Shown in pieces: positions 10,200 through 19,599 of a DNA stretch of 64,000 nucleotides (within the stretch, counting starts at the first letter, position 1; every line of letters starts with the position of its first letter). The notes beneath the pieces were generated by a model, which was not told the origin of the DNA, ran no database searches, and saw only the letters and a list, made by a program, of their open reading frames with translations. Made by a program: the position numbers and the translations under genes. The stretch is from Tillus elongatus (lineage: Eukaryota; Arthropoda; Insecta; Coleoptera; Cleridae), in NCBI GenBank assembly GCA_964006375.1, contig OZ023265.1, forward strand, positions 10,945,795 to 11,009,794, given 5' to 3'.

Positions 10200-10255
10200 A
10201 AGATCAGACGATCGTTTCACTACCAAAGCTAGCGTCATCAGGGGATGAAAAATTC
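10200..10255 (-). ncRNA. Hammerhead-like motif of PLE-B
   Basis: The minus strand reads TTCATCCC, CTGATGA, then a short stem CGCTAGC/GTAGTG, then AAACGATCGTC. CTGATGA, GAAAC and a terminal GTC are hammerhead core elements, and the ACGATCGT stem III is minimal, as in other Penelope ribozymes. One nucleotide does not fit between CTGATGA and stem II (or G12 is absent), so activity is uncertain. Confidence 0.5.
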
Positions 10256-10261
10256 TCTTTG

Positions 10262-10412
10262 TTATAAGGTTGTGACAAATCTTGAAACTAGTTTTCACCT
10301 CGTTACTTATTTTTAGTAACGGGTTTTTATTTAGTTTTCTATACGTTCCTGTCTCTATTGCATTACTCCCTCTCTCATGATAATCCTTTTTGTCCACGAT
10401 CACAATAATGAC
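10262..10412 (-). pseudogene. C-terminal end of Penelope GIY-YIG endonuclease (PLE-B)
   Basis: The minus-strand frame reads IVDKKDYHERGSNAIETGTY followed by RKLNKNPLLKISNE. This resembles the end of Penelope GIY-YIG domains, usually close to KEDYHERGVREAIYIRKLNP, where the glutamate of REAIYI is catalytic; here the match is NAIETGTY. It lies directly upstream, in the same orientation, of the hammerhead-like 3' sequence, which is the expected gene order. Only about 45 residues remain, so the family call rests on motif similarity. Confidence 0.5.
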
Positions 10413-10525
10413 GCTAACTTTGTTAGTGAAACGATCGTCAGGTCTTTAAAAAGATGTGTTGTGGTGATTTGCGTTCTCCAAAGTGTACTTATCAGTGCTC
10501 ATCACAGGTTCCAATCTTCACTTAG
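10404..10525 (+). ncRNA. Hammerhead-like PLE-B 3' sequence, plus strand
   Basis: Reads AATGACGCTAAC, TTTGTTAGTGAAACG and ATCGTCAGG, then TTTAAAAAGATGTGTTGTGG and the PLE-B end phrase TCATCACAGGTTCCAATC. The first three bases of CTGATGA are altered (ATAATGA), so this copy should not cleave. Confidence 0.45.
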
Positions 10526-10850
10526 TTGTCTGTAGGTGTTCCATTTATATTGTTGCAATACCATTAAATTGATTGCATATGTAGTACGTAGGAGACCATA
10601 ATCTTTTCTGTCGATCATTATGACAAATGTTTTAATGTAAAGTCGATATTCGATAACAATTTCAACATTTGGATATGAGATTGGTGCACGGGCACCGTCA
10701 AAAGCCAGGAAGTGGGCTTGTTATGTAGGCGATACTGACTCATTCACTATTTAATAACTTATAAAAATATATACATGAGAGTCGCTGTAGAATTTCGTTA
10801 TCAAATTTTTATGCAACATAATCCGACGTGCTTTCGTTTTCTTATTATAT
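10526..10850. other. No supported feature
   Basis: AT-rich spacer up to a simple repeat. Nothing recognised. Confidence 0.5.
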
Positions 10851-10852
10851 AT

Positions 10853-10871
10853 TTCTCTCTCTCTCTCTCTC

Positions 10872-10965
<94 letters not shown>
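10853..10965. repeat. (CT)n followed by (TA)n microsatellite
   Basis: About nine CT units followed by some 45 TA units. All open frames across it (runs of Tyr-Ile) are artefacts. It abuts the PLE-A 3' end that starts at 10,966. Confidence 0.97.
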
Positions 10966-10966
<1 letters not shown>

Positions 10967-11260
10967 GAAAAGATTCATGCGTTCATGAGTGTGAGATATA
11001 CACTCTGTTCTTGGGTTGAACCACGTCGGGAATTTCTTAAAACTCGACGTTTCGACTCATGTTTTGGAGCCGTTTTTAAGAGATTGGGGAAAGTAACCAA
11101 GCTCTACGGCATCCATCTGCCTGCTCCTAAGAACGGTGGATTAGGGTAGGTTAGGTTGTTGTAGCTTGATTACGGGGCCACAATCTGCCTACAAATCTCG
11201 CTGAAGATCGTCTCTTAGGTATGAGTCTCTTAGATCTAAGATTTTGAATTTTTTGTTGGT
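10966..11260 (-). mobile_element. PLE-A 3' end fragment
   Basis: Closely parallels 28,953-29,400: GGTTGAACCACGTC, AAAACTCGACGTTTCGACTC, GTTTTGGAGCCGTTTTTAAG, then one copy-like stretch of the 70-bp repeat (CATCTGCCTGCTCCTAAG) and GTTGTTGTAGCTTGATTACG. On the minus strand it includes GAGTCGAAACGTCGAG, part of a hammerhead-like core. As at 28.95 kb, its 3' terminus touches a (TA)n array. Confidence 0.65.
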
Positions 11261-11500
11261 AAACCCACTAGTTTCAAAAGGCGGCTACTTTTTATATATT
11301 TTTTTAAATATTGCTCCTTATATTCGATCAAATATAAAGATGATAATTATACTTAAAGACATATTTTCTGATGTTTAGCTAAACCCACTCATTTCAAAAT
11401 GGCGGCTACGTTTTATTTAAAAAAGATATATCTAATATATCATTCGATCAAACCTGTACAGAAAAAATACTTTTAAGCGTACTTAAAGACGTCAAATTTA
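11261..11500. repeat. Imperfect tandem duplication, 120-bp period
   Basis: AAACCCACTAGTTTCAAAAG at 11,261 and AAACCCACTCATTTCAAAAT at 11,381 start two units, each with GGCGGCTAC, ATTCGATCAAA and TACTTAAAGAC in the same order. Non-coding; origin unknown. Confidence 0.75.
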
Positions 11501-11530
11501 TAGCCTCGTTTCATTTTTTACCTCAAACGT

Positions 11531-11825
11531 CTGGACGCAGCAAGTGCGTTATGGAAGTGAATTTTCATTTTAAAAAAATCTTAGCAAAGATGTATCTCTA
11601 ATGCAAGCAGGCATCAATCTGGTTACCGGTATGGCCTATATAGTAAAAACAATGTACCATATTTTATCGAAATTACTTATTGTTTGAAAATGTACAAAAA
11701 TTTTCCGAAAATAAACAAAACGTTTCCGAGAAAACTAGTTTCCTAGCTAACAATAGCAAATTGAGATATTGAAATTTGAAGCATTTAATGAAAATTCGCT
11801 ACCAAAACGCGCTTACTGCGTCTCG
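11531..11825. mobile_element. Rep-A copy 3, complete
   Basis: CTGGACGCAGCAAGTGCG at the left and a drifted right end (GCGCTTACTGCGTCTCG). The interior carries ATGTACCATATTTTATCG and TTGTTTGAAAATGTACAAAA. The flanking module shared with the window's first 228 bp follows to about 12,050. Confidence 0.75.
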
Positions 11826-12717
11826 ATTTTTTTCTTACAAACGTGCATCATATTTTGATAAATAATGCAAAAAATTTTAGGTATCACCAACGACTTATGG
11901 GTCAGCCTGTAATTTTCAAAATAGTTTTTTAAGATGCAACTCAAGACACCGTATAATTAACCTATACAATTTTTTCTCGTATCTTGTATAATAACAATTA
12001 TATTGAGTTTTACCGTAGAAATGCCTCACCCTTATATATGTAAACAGATGAAAACTTAAACTAACCCCGGATATGGATTTTAGGGGGCCTAGTTTGCGCT
12101 CATTTGAAGAAATCTTTTTAAAATTCAACAGTCGCGGTCTCCTCAATAACGAATTTTTTCTACGAAAATTAGCTAAAAATTATAGACTGTTCAGCCATAA
12201 ACTTAACTAAAACTACTGCGAAAGCATCAGAGAATGTGTCTATTTGAATTGATAATTTTCTGGAAACATTTTAGTAAAATGAAGGAAAATCACGGTTGAA
12301 GCCGAAACTCAAGGGTTTGCAGAACACTCTTCCTGCGACTTTTTCTTTACATAACACGTATTTGCTTCAGGTTCTTTGCCTAAATGTTGCCAATTTTGAC
12401 GTTTCAAATCGCGACTTTGACGTTTTGAGAGAAACCCCCTCTTTTTTGTTTCTTCAAATGCCGATAATTTTTTTGTCTTAACTTACAAACCCAGATTTTC
12501 GTACATGGTTCACTCTTTATTATCAAAGAACGTGTACCAAATTTGGTTGCCTTTACTTTGTCATTTCCGGAGATATAAAAAATTTCCGAAAGAAAACACA
12601 AAATTGTCTGGGAAAACCTAAGCCGATTTTCCTGGCTAACTAATCCAATCCACTTGCAAAAGGAAGGTACGTACCAAATTTGATCAAAATCGCCTCATTA
12701 TTTCTTGAGTTATCGGT

Positions 12718-12720
<3 letters not shown>

Positions 12721-12792
<72 letters not shown>
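12721..12792. repeat. (TA)n microsatellite inside Rep-B
   Basis: Thirty-six AT units, starting right after the Rep-B junction GTTATCGGTGTG. Confidence 0.97.
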
Positions 12793-12797
<5 letters not shown>

Positions 12798-12853
12798 ATC
12801 AACCAAGGGTTGCGGTGCTATCGGGGCGGCAAGGCCGCGGACGAGGTTGAGGG

Positions 12854-12857
<4 letters not shown>
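12793..12857 (+). mobile_element. Solo LINE-gamma 3' tail inside TA array
   Basis: GCACAATCAACCAAGGGTTG, then CGGTGCTATCGGGGCGG and CAAGGCCGCGGACGAGG, ending TTGAGGGAAA. It splits what was a single (TA)n array; the target duplication cannot be seen in the repeat. Only the last ~65 bp of the LINE are present. Confidence 0.75.

Positions 12858-12925
<68 letters not shown>
12855..12925. repeat. (TA)n microsatellite, right half
   Basis: About 35 TA units between the solo tail and the second half of Rep-B. Confidence 0.97.
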
Positions 12926-12928
<3 letters not shown>

Positions 12929-13062
12929 CATATAAAAATTGAAACTGACCCTGAATATGGGTTGTAGGAGGCCTAGTTCACGCTGATTTGAAGAAATTTT
13001 TTCAAAATTCAAAATTCGGGATCTCCTCATTAGTGAATTTTTTTAAGAAGATTCACTAACAA

Positions 13063-14250
13063 GAAAAGTTCATTGAGCTTAATTTGTCTATGGAAAATCC
13101 AGGTAGACAGTAAGAGGTAGGGAATTTTTTACGAATCAAAGTAGAGAAATTTAGGGAATTTTGAGGGAGTAAGTAGGGAGCATCGAATCAGGGTTAGTAA
13201 CATCATTGAGGCTCACTATGTCTGAGCTAAAGGTTGACTCATCAGTTGTGCAACGCATCGTACTTAAATTTCTCGCCCGTGAAGACGTACAACGACCGAA
13301 AGATTGACTGCATAGTTCGGGAATGAAACTCTGTCGAAGTATCTTGTGTTTGCCTGGCACACCCTCGTATTTGTGATAATGTTCATGCATCTGAGGTCCA
13401 TAATAGAGGTAAATGGCACTAAATCCTGCGAATTGCAGAAATGGCCGAATTACTGAAGTGTCGAAGTACCACACGTCCGGATTTACGAAGTTGTACTGAG
13501 TTTATTAAATCAGGTCTAGGCTTATAAAAGTAAAAGACGAATTGGCTATGAGTACTTTATGATGTTCGTTGCACTTCAGCTTTCCCTGCTGTAAATGTTT
13601 TGTGCGTATCTACTTCCAGATCCTGGGAACCTATAACCCAACGTCGAGCTTCATAACTTGCTTCTGCAAACAAAGCAAATCAAAGGTCCTGTATTTTGTT
13701 TATAGAATGTGTACAATTACGGACCCGAATTTGTTCAGATTACAGTAAATAACAAACAGACGATCCTCCTGTACGGTCCCGACAAACAAAGGAAATTAAA
13801 AGCTGTGAGTCAGAAAATAAACCTACTCACGAATTGTATTTGTTAACGGTGGATCATGTGTACATATGTGTGTGTGTTTGAAGCTCGTAGCTAGCGGTTT
13901 GATTGAAAGTTCCGACAACAATCTTTCAATCAAAGTCACCAGGAAAATTATAACATTCAATTAGAAATGCAAATTGCATTGCGGTGGTATGTGTATGTGT
14001 TCTAATCATGCGTGAAATCGACTTGACCGATTGGAAAGCCAAAGCCGTTTATTATTGTGTTCAGTTATTTCACGTACATGCATGTTTCGTAGGATATAAT
14101 TTATAGCTTTCAAGATGATATCGTTGTTATCTGTAAAAAAGAACGTTATCATATTACACCATTGAAGAAAAAAACATGGAACCTAGTCTTATGCTGCTGA
14201 AGTGATAAAAACACTTGATGTTCGTCATAAGAAACTAACAGTATACAAAA
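13063..14250. other. Mostly unassigned; one 107-codon frame of unknown nature
   Basis: The minus-strand frame 13,151-13,474 (107 residues, including YYGPQMHEHYHKYEGVPGKH) is the only sizeable one. I do not recognise it, and it has no repeated relatives here. It could be a decayed exon or chance. A short TG-rich stretch is near 13,866. Confidence 0.35.
13898..13934. repeat. Perfect 12-bp hairpin
   Basis: TTTGATTGAAAG at 13,898-13,909 pairs perfectly with CTTTCAATCAAA at 13,923-13,934 across a 13-base loop. No neighbouring gene gives it a role. Confidence 0.7.
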
Positions 14251-14254
14251 TTTG

Positions 14255-14345
14255 AAGACCATATCTCTATTCGTTCTGAAGTTATCATGGCTACAAACAG
14301 ACAGACATACAGACCGACAGAGAAAAAAAAATCGGTCCCAAATCA
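14255..14345. repeat. Short dispersed repeat with ACAGACAGACA
   Basis: AATTTGAAGACCATATCTC, GTTATCATGGCTAC, AACAGACAGACA and AAAATCGGTCCC parallel 21,740-21,850 in order. The shared protein-free block may be a fragment of an unidentified element. Confidence 0.4.
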
Positions 14346-14439
14346 TGGTTTTCTCACTTTTCACGACGTATAAGCGAAAAAAAAAATATTTTAATTTTTG
14401 TAGCCGATGCCATACTTCCACACGTATTGACGATGTGTG

Positions 14440-16045
14440 GAACAAAATCCTCAAGCTCCAAGGGCAGCAAACCCTTCTAGACTCTTGCTAAATCTTTTGG
14501 GAATAATTTCTGCAAGAGTACGTTCCCACCTCTTGTTTCAGGGGATGAAATTGTTTCTACCGCCCTGGGCAAGGCTGAACTTTTGCCTCGTTGTTCGCTG
14601 GCAATTCTACTCTTAACCCACTCCAAATGTTCACCCACCAACAGTCCCCAATGTCGCGCATAAAATGACGGATATCATTTTCAAAACCAAAAATGTACGA
14701 AAAATGCTCTCTTCTCTTAATACCAGGAAAGCGTCTGGCCTTGACGAGATCCCAGCAATTGTTCTCAAAAAAAATGAGCACCAGAACTTGCCCCTGTCCT
14801 GACTCGTCTGTTTCAGACATCTTACAATACAGGCATATTCCCTGGTAACTGGAAAACTGCTCGAGTACAACCCGTCCCCAAGAAAGGATCCAAAGCGCTT
14901 CCTAGCAACTACAGACCTATTTCTCTCCTTCAAGTCGTCTCTAAAGTGATGGAAAAGTATATAAACATCGAATTACTAAAATTTCTTGAAAACACAGTCT
15001 AATCCACGATAGGCAGTATGGATTCCGTCAGCGCAGATCAACTGCCGACCTCCTTTCCTTTGTCACCCATTCTTGGAACAAGTCTATGGAACTACACGGT
15101 GAATCCCAGATTGTAGCTCTAGACATATCCAAAGCATTCGACCAGGTCTGGCACGCAGCGCTGCTTAATAAACTTCCGGCCTATGGCCTACCACCAAAAC
15201 TCTGTACCTGGACAGCAAATTTCCTCTTCAACCGGAGCATTTCTGTTGTCGTGAATGGCCATTCCTCTAAACTATATCCTGTTAATGCAGGAGTTCCTCA
15301 AGGTTCAGCTTTAGCCCCCACTTTGTTTCTTCTCCACATCAATGACCTCCTCGCTAGCACATCCAACCCAGTTCACAGTTACGCGGACGACAGCACCCTC
15401 CACTCAAATATACAATATTTTAAGCCTGTCTCTTTGGCCCAGCTAGATGACGATCGCAGACACATGGAGGGTTCTGTCTCCGTGGATCTCCAAGAAATAT
15501 TAGACTGGGGAAGTAGAAATCTTGTACAATTCAACAATGCAACCCCAGCCAAACCTCGAATACTGCTCCCACATCTGGGATGCTGCTGCCGCTTCTACAC
15601 TCGCTATCCTGGAATTCCATTCAGAAGAGAGCTATACGTCTCATTGGTGACCTTACCCTCACCCAAAGGCTGCCATCTCTTGCCAACCGACGTGCCGTTG
15701 GTGACCTCTTTCTGTTTTAGAGATATCTGCACGGGCACTGCTCAGAGGAGCTTTCTTCCATAGTTCCTCCACCTGCTGTCCCCAACAGATCTACCAGGGG
15801 AACAGTGCGAACGCACCCTTTTACTGTTCAGGTCACCAGGCATAGAACATCTTGTTATGCCCGCTCTTTTGTCCCGAGGACTTCCAAGTTGTGGAATTCC
15901 TTGCCGGCGCATGTTTTTCCTTCTTCGAACCTCCAAACCTTCAAGTCCAGAATTAACAAGTTGCCTCTTTCCTCCTTGTCGACACCCACGGTATGATAGT
16001 ATTTAGGCTCTAAGCCCTCGTGGTGTGTTGTTAAAATAAACACAC
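14440..16045 (+). mobile_element. LINE-alpha copy 2 with internal deletion
   Basis: Starts at a point equivalent to about 62,200 of copy 5 (CTCAAGCTCCAAGGGCAGCA) and runs to the 3' UTR (TAAGCCCTCGTGGTGTGTTG). After GSRNLVQFN the sequence jumps, near 15,535, to CCAAACCTCGAATACTGCTC, removing the RT segment between NPTKSQ and RPNLEY (roughly 340 bp by comparison with copy 1). Other frameshifts occur near 14,770 and 14,990. Confidence 0.85.
15086..15763 (+). pseudogene. LINE-alpha RT core (copy 2)
   Basis: The 225-residue frame includes VALDISKAFDQVWHAALLNK, GVPQGSALAPTLFLLHINDL and YADDST, so the palm-domain motifs are intact. It then crosses the deletion junction and runs out of frame (NNATPAKPRILLPHLG). 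The thumb and C-terminal region is read in another frame at 15,805-15,996 (SFVPRTSKLWNSLPAHVFPS). Confidence 0.85.
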
Positions 16046-16052
16046 AAAAAAA

Positions 16053-16145
16053 CAAATTTGATATCTGCTTTCTTAAAAAAAAAATATATTTGGTATTAAA
16101 AACAGTTTTATGAAAATTCACTACCATAACGCACTTGCTGTGTCC
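16053..16145. repeat. Rep-A right-end fragment
   Basis: TTTGATATCTGCTTTCTT, TGAAAATTCACTACC, ATAACGCACTTGCTGTGTCC. It directly follows the LINE-alpha 3' end, so the LINE may have inserted into a Rep-A copy. Confidence 0.65.
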
Positions 16146-16149
16146 AAAC

Positions 16150-16821
16150 TCCAAAATTTTTAACTCCAAAAATAATTCATAACATTTTCTTGGTAGTAGC
16201 ACATGTACCTATGACTGCCTGTATAATATGAAGGACATCTGGAATATATCAGTTCGTGTAAGAGTTTTGAAAGTAATAAATAGTGAGGGTTGCCGGTCTA
16301 CCATAACATCTAATGATATGATTTACCTCTCATGGTCATCTGACAGGTGTTGGGAATTACATATATTGTATTGTCTTCACATTGTTGCCAAGGTAAGCAT
16401 ATTTCCTTAAATCTTAAGTTTCGGATAGTCAAGAAATACTTGGGAGCAGCGTTCCACTAAGAGTGAATGTCGCGTTGGTGCGACTGTAAAAGGAAAATTG
16501 AATCTGTAGTGATGTGGCAGCACTGGTACATAGCAGTACCTCACTTAGCATACCTTTTTTCAGTTTTATGATTTTTGAAATAACCTCTGTGGTCGACAGG
16601 AGTATATAATTATAATATTTTTTTTTGAATTAAAATAAATACCTCTTAATTATCTTGACCCCTCACAATAGTAGAAGGATATATTGATATATTATATATG
16701 CTTTCCAGGCTGATTTTGCCAAGATTCCAACTAAATTGGAATTAAAGAACAATTATTCCTGAGTTATAGAAGAGAGCGCGAATTGGGGCCCCTGCAACCC
16801 ATAGTCAATGTCCGTTTGAAT

Positions 16822-16823
<2 letters not shown>
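16150..16823. other. No supported feature
   Basis: No recognisable gene or shared repeat. Frames are 60 residues or shorter. Confidence 0.5.

Positions 16824-16894
<71 letters not shown>
16824..16894. repeat. (TA)n microsatellite
   Basis: About 35 TA units. It lies before a LINE-delta tail and then the Rep-B right portion, so it is likely the Rep-B array. Confidence 0.95.
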
Positions 16895-16896
<2 letters not shown>

Positions 16897-17262
16897 ATTA
16901 TAATAATGATTGACGTTTAATGTCAGTTTTGATCTTATATAAAATTAATAATTTTGGCAAAAATATGGTATGTGGAGATAGAGTGATAGTTAAGATGATG
17001 TATTGAAGTGGTTTAGATTTATCATAAATAAAGGCAATGGGTGAAGCATAAGATTGAAGAAATAAAAGTGAAGAATTTTTTTTTACCTGGTTTTTCAAAA
17101 TTTGAAGTTTGCTTAATTTGATATATAATTGGCACATTGCTATAGATATAACTTTTAAAATTATGCAAATGTACACCACAAGTCTCAGACTTATTGTATA
17201 GGCATACTGTATAATTTTTATCAATGAATAAATAATAAATAAAATAATAATAATATAAAACC
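16895..17262 (+). mobile_element. Solo LINE-delta 3' UTR and A/T tail
   Basis: Shares ordered blocks with 50,205-50,505 (reverse) and the end of 41,100-41,285: ATAACTTTTAAAATTATGC, CAAGTCTCAGACTTATTG, ATACTGTATAATTTTTATCA, ATGAATAAATAATAAATAAA. The tail of short AATA/ATA repeats fits RTE-type LINEs. No coding part is present. The open frames here are AT-driven. Confidence 0.7.
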
Positions 17263-17560
17263 GATAACTCAAAAAATACGTCACTGATTTGGAGCAAATT
17301 TGGGAATTACCCTTATTTTGTTAATGGCTTGGATGAGTTTGTTCATTAGATCTTAACGACCAATTTTTCTTAGGAAAAAAAATATTTTTAAATCGCAATA
17401 TCACTGAAATTTTTTAAGTGGTTGAAAATTTACAACTTAAAAGAGCATAGATAGATGTGGTTGTATACCAATTTTCAAGTCTTTTGATCAAAGAAAAATT
17501 TAGTTATTTGAAATTAATAAGAAAATAATCCTCGACATCACTTTAAATTCTGTAATGCAA
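17262..17560 (+). repeat. Rep-B copy 3, right portion
   Basis: CCGATAACTCAAAAAATACG, TTAATGGCTTGGATGAGTTT and TTAGATCTTAACGACCAA follow the Rep-B order after its array. The LINE-delta tail appears to have landed between the array and this portion. Confidence 0.6.
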
Positions 17561-17564
17561 TGTA

Positions 17565-18240
17565 TACAATGTTGGACAGACAGATGACGTTACTATGCTA
17601 TTTAAATAAATCGTAGATAAATGCAAAATTCGAATTACCCATTTCTCTTGATTTTGAATTTATCCCTCCAATCCGAATTTACTCTATCTGACAACGTTGT
17701 TGGAAAATATTCGTGCTGAAACACCATTGTAACGCGACGACCATGTCGACCCTAAAGCCATCTACTGCCTCAAATGTACAGCTACCCCATTTTGTGTGAC
17801 TTTTCCTGTCGAAAATCGAAGTTCAAACTTGTTATATTATGATCTTACCGCTTACCTACCCATCCGCCTTGAATTATTGTGATTAATTGTTTAAGAATAA
17901 GTAGTGATTGTGTTATTCGTTTGAATAAAAAAGGAACCGTGGTTCGTATTGCATAAGTAATTCATTTTACATAAATAAACACAACAAGACGGATGTAGCG
18001 CTCTTCAATTTGCCGAAAGATCGCTTGCATCTAAGTAACATTATTAATTTATTACAACTACTACCGAAGTACCTAGAATTATCAGAATTCTAATGAACAA
18101 TACAACTTAATTGCAGAGCTAAGTAATGGATTAAGCTAGTTGATAGAAAAAGGACATATTGCTGGATGACCAATCTATCAAATCCCATTATGTATGCAGT
18201 ATGCAGCCAACATTTTTCTTGGACCAATTAAAAAAACTTG
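17565..18240. other. No supported feature
   Basis: AT-rich sequence without recognisable coding or repeat content. Confidence 0.5.
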
Positions 18241-18244
18241 TCAA

Positions 18245-18380
18245 TAGTAACATATAACAATTGAAACTGACCCCGGATATGGGTTCTAGGGGTCCTAGAT
18301 CGCGCTCATTTGAAGAAATTTTTTCAAAATTCAAAAGTCGAGATCTCCTCATTAGTGAATTTTTTCTAAGAAAATTCACT
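18245..18380 (-). repeat. Rep-B copy 4, terminal fragment
   Basis: AATTGAAACTGACCCCGGAT, CATTTGAAGAAATTTTTTCA, GAGATCTCCTCATTAGTGAA and the self-complementary end TTAGTGAATTTT/AAAATTCACTAA. Confidence 0.7.
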
Positions 18381-18680
18381 AAAACAATGTAATAATAAAT
18401 AATTGAACAGCACCCTTCTGTGCTTAAAATTTTATCATTATTGCTTATAATAAGAGTGTAAAAATATTTTTACAGTCAGTGCAGTGGAAACTTCTTTTTC
18501 GAGTTTCAAATTTAGCGTCACAAGTTTTCAAATTTACTGGCTCTATTTCTGTCATGTTAAGGACCTAGGGCGCTATAGACGTGTCAAATGTTAACCATAG
18601 TCAAAAGCTGGTTGGTCTTGTGTACAGGTAGCTTATGGGCTTTTCCTATCTTCTCCCCAATCTTTGATTCTGTGGTAATG

Positions 18681-18830
18681 TTATTTATTGTCAATAATTG
18701 TCAATATCAAACTGGAAAGTTAGCCTCAAATTTAGGTTTTAGACATGATACAATTATTTATTGTCAATAATTGTCAATATCAAACTGGAAAGTTAGCCTC
18801 AAATTTAGGTTTTAGACATGATACAATTAT
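18681..18830. repeat. Near-perfect 73-bp tandem duplication
   Basis: TTATTTATTGTCAATAATTG starts at 18,681 and again at 18,754. The two 73-bp units agree through GATACAATTAT with no difference I can see, so the duplication is recent. Each unit contains AATAATTGTCAAT, itself partly palindromic. Confidence 0.9.
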
Positions 18831-18834
18831 TAGA

Positions 18835-19190
18835 TAGATATGATAACGCGGTTGCCTATTTTTACGAAACTGTTATTTTTATTAGATTTTAAAAACGCAT
18901 TTTACTGATTTTTGTGTGCATACAGATATAAGTATTTTTTATGATCAGAATATTACGGTGGCATGATGATGAAATCAAGCTTATGACTGTTAAGGCGCTC
19001 TAAATAACTTATCTACCTTTCAAGTTTGCGTTGCCACAATGTGATAAATACGATCCCCCTTAATCATTCTCATCTTGTGCTTATATATGTAATATAAAAA
19101 TAGAAAAGAAATGCAAATACAAGAGAACTTTTTAAATTTAGTGCTGCATTCTATATTACCTGAAAAAGATATTATAGGCGACGAAATTGA
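18835..19190. other. No supported feature
   Basis: AT-rich; nothing recognised. Confidence 0.5.
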
Positions 19191-19197
19191 TTATAAT

Positions 19198-19450
19198 TTC
19201 GGTAAATTTGCAGTGTACTGCATGGAGGGTTTTAATTTTTTTCAGAAACATGCTTAGAACTCCCCTTGGGTGCACAACCCACAAAATAAGTTTGTTACGA
19301 ACAGCCCCCAAGAAAGTTAAAGGACCAAGAATTAATAGAGGTGCTGGGCGGGGAGGAAATATGAGGGGAAAATGCTAAAAAAACCCTTAATCGGACTTTG
19401 AAAAGATGTGTTTTTCACAACCTTTAAACCCTGTCTACCACGCACAACAA
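19198..19450 (+). repeat. Rep-C copy, left part
   Basis: TTCGGTAAATTTGCAGTGTA begins the Rep-C terminus. It continues with CAGAAACATGCTTAGAAC, CCCCAAGAAAGTTAAAGGAC, GAGGTGCTGGGCGGGGAGG and, in the other arm, AACCTTTAAACCCTGTCTAC. Arms have drifted. It lies at the truncated 3' side of the mariner pseudogene. Confidence 0.65.
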
Positions 19451-19491
19451 CCATATTCGCCCCAGGTCCCGGCTTTATGTTCTGAAGGTGC

Positions 19492-19592
19492 TTGTATGCA
19501 TGCACAAGGGGAAGGAGAACCCCACGTGTTTGTGGCTAAGGGGGAGAAACCCTCTTCGTCCTGGGGGTTTTTCCCCTTTTGCATGCATACCA
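19492..19592. repeat. Inverted repeat (hairpin) within Rep-C remnant
   Basis: TGTATGCATGCACAAGGGGA with AGGAGAACCCC on the left is matched in inverse by GGGTTTTTCCCCTTTTGCAT plus GCATACC on the right. The arms are about 30 bp with a few mismatches. Confidence 0.65.
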
Positions 19593-19599
19593 TGATCAA

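Larger units (their letters stand above)
10145..10525. mobile_element. PLE-B fragment bounded by inverted 3' sequences
   Basis: A minus-strand PLE-B 3' region (10,145-10,257), the end of a GIY-YIG coding region (10,262-10,412, minus) and a plus-strand PLE-B 3' region (10,404-10,525). The two outer pieces are inverted copies sharing AACGATCGTC, GTTAGTG and TTTGGGTTCTCC-like blocks. Penelope-like elements are known for 5' truncation and for inverted or tandem terminal sequences, which suits this arrangement. Confidence 0.65.
12060..13062 (-). repeat. Rep-B copy 2 with split TA array
   Basis: Minus-strand Rep-B. The right portion (12,930-13,062) has GAGATCCCGAATTTTGAATT, CTAGGCCTCCTACAACCC and the TTAGTGAA/TTCACTAA hairpin end. 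The left portion (12,170-12,720) has the body with AACGTCAAAATTGGCAAC and the CACACCGATAACTC junction. An extra Rep-B end lies at 12,060-12,135. Between the halves are two (TA)n tracts separated by a solo LINE-gamma tail. Confidence 0.7.

Noticed and set aside
10751..11149. Open frames of 60-125 codons made of Tyr-Ile repeats
   Set aside because: They are translations of (TA)n microsatellites, which have no stop codon in any frame; the same applies at 12.7, 28.9, 34.6, 49.9 and 53.3 kb.
12721..12925. TA-rich stretches as a centromere or origin
   Set aside because: They are short, dispersed and tied to Rep-B or element ends; nothing supports a chromosomal function.
16898..17297. 128-codon minus-strand Ile/Leu-rich frame as a membrane protein
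   Set aside because: It overlaps the AT-rich LINE-delta 3' UTR that recurs at 50.2 kb; hydrophobicity reflects base composition.
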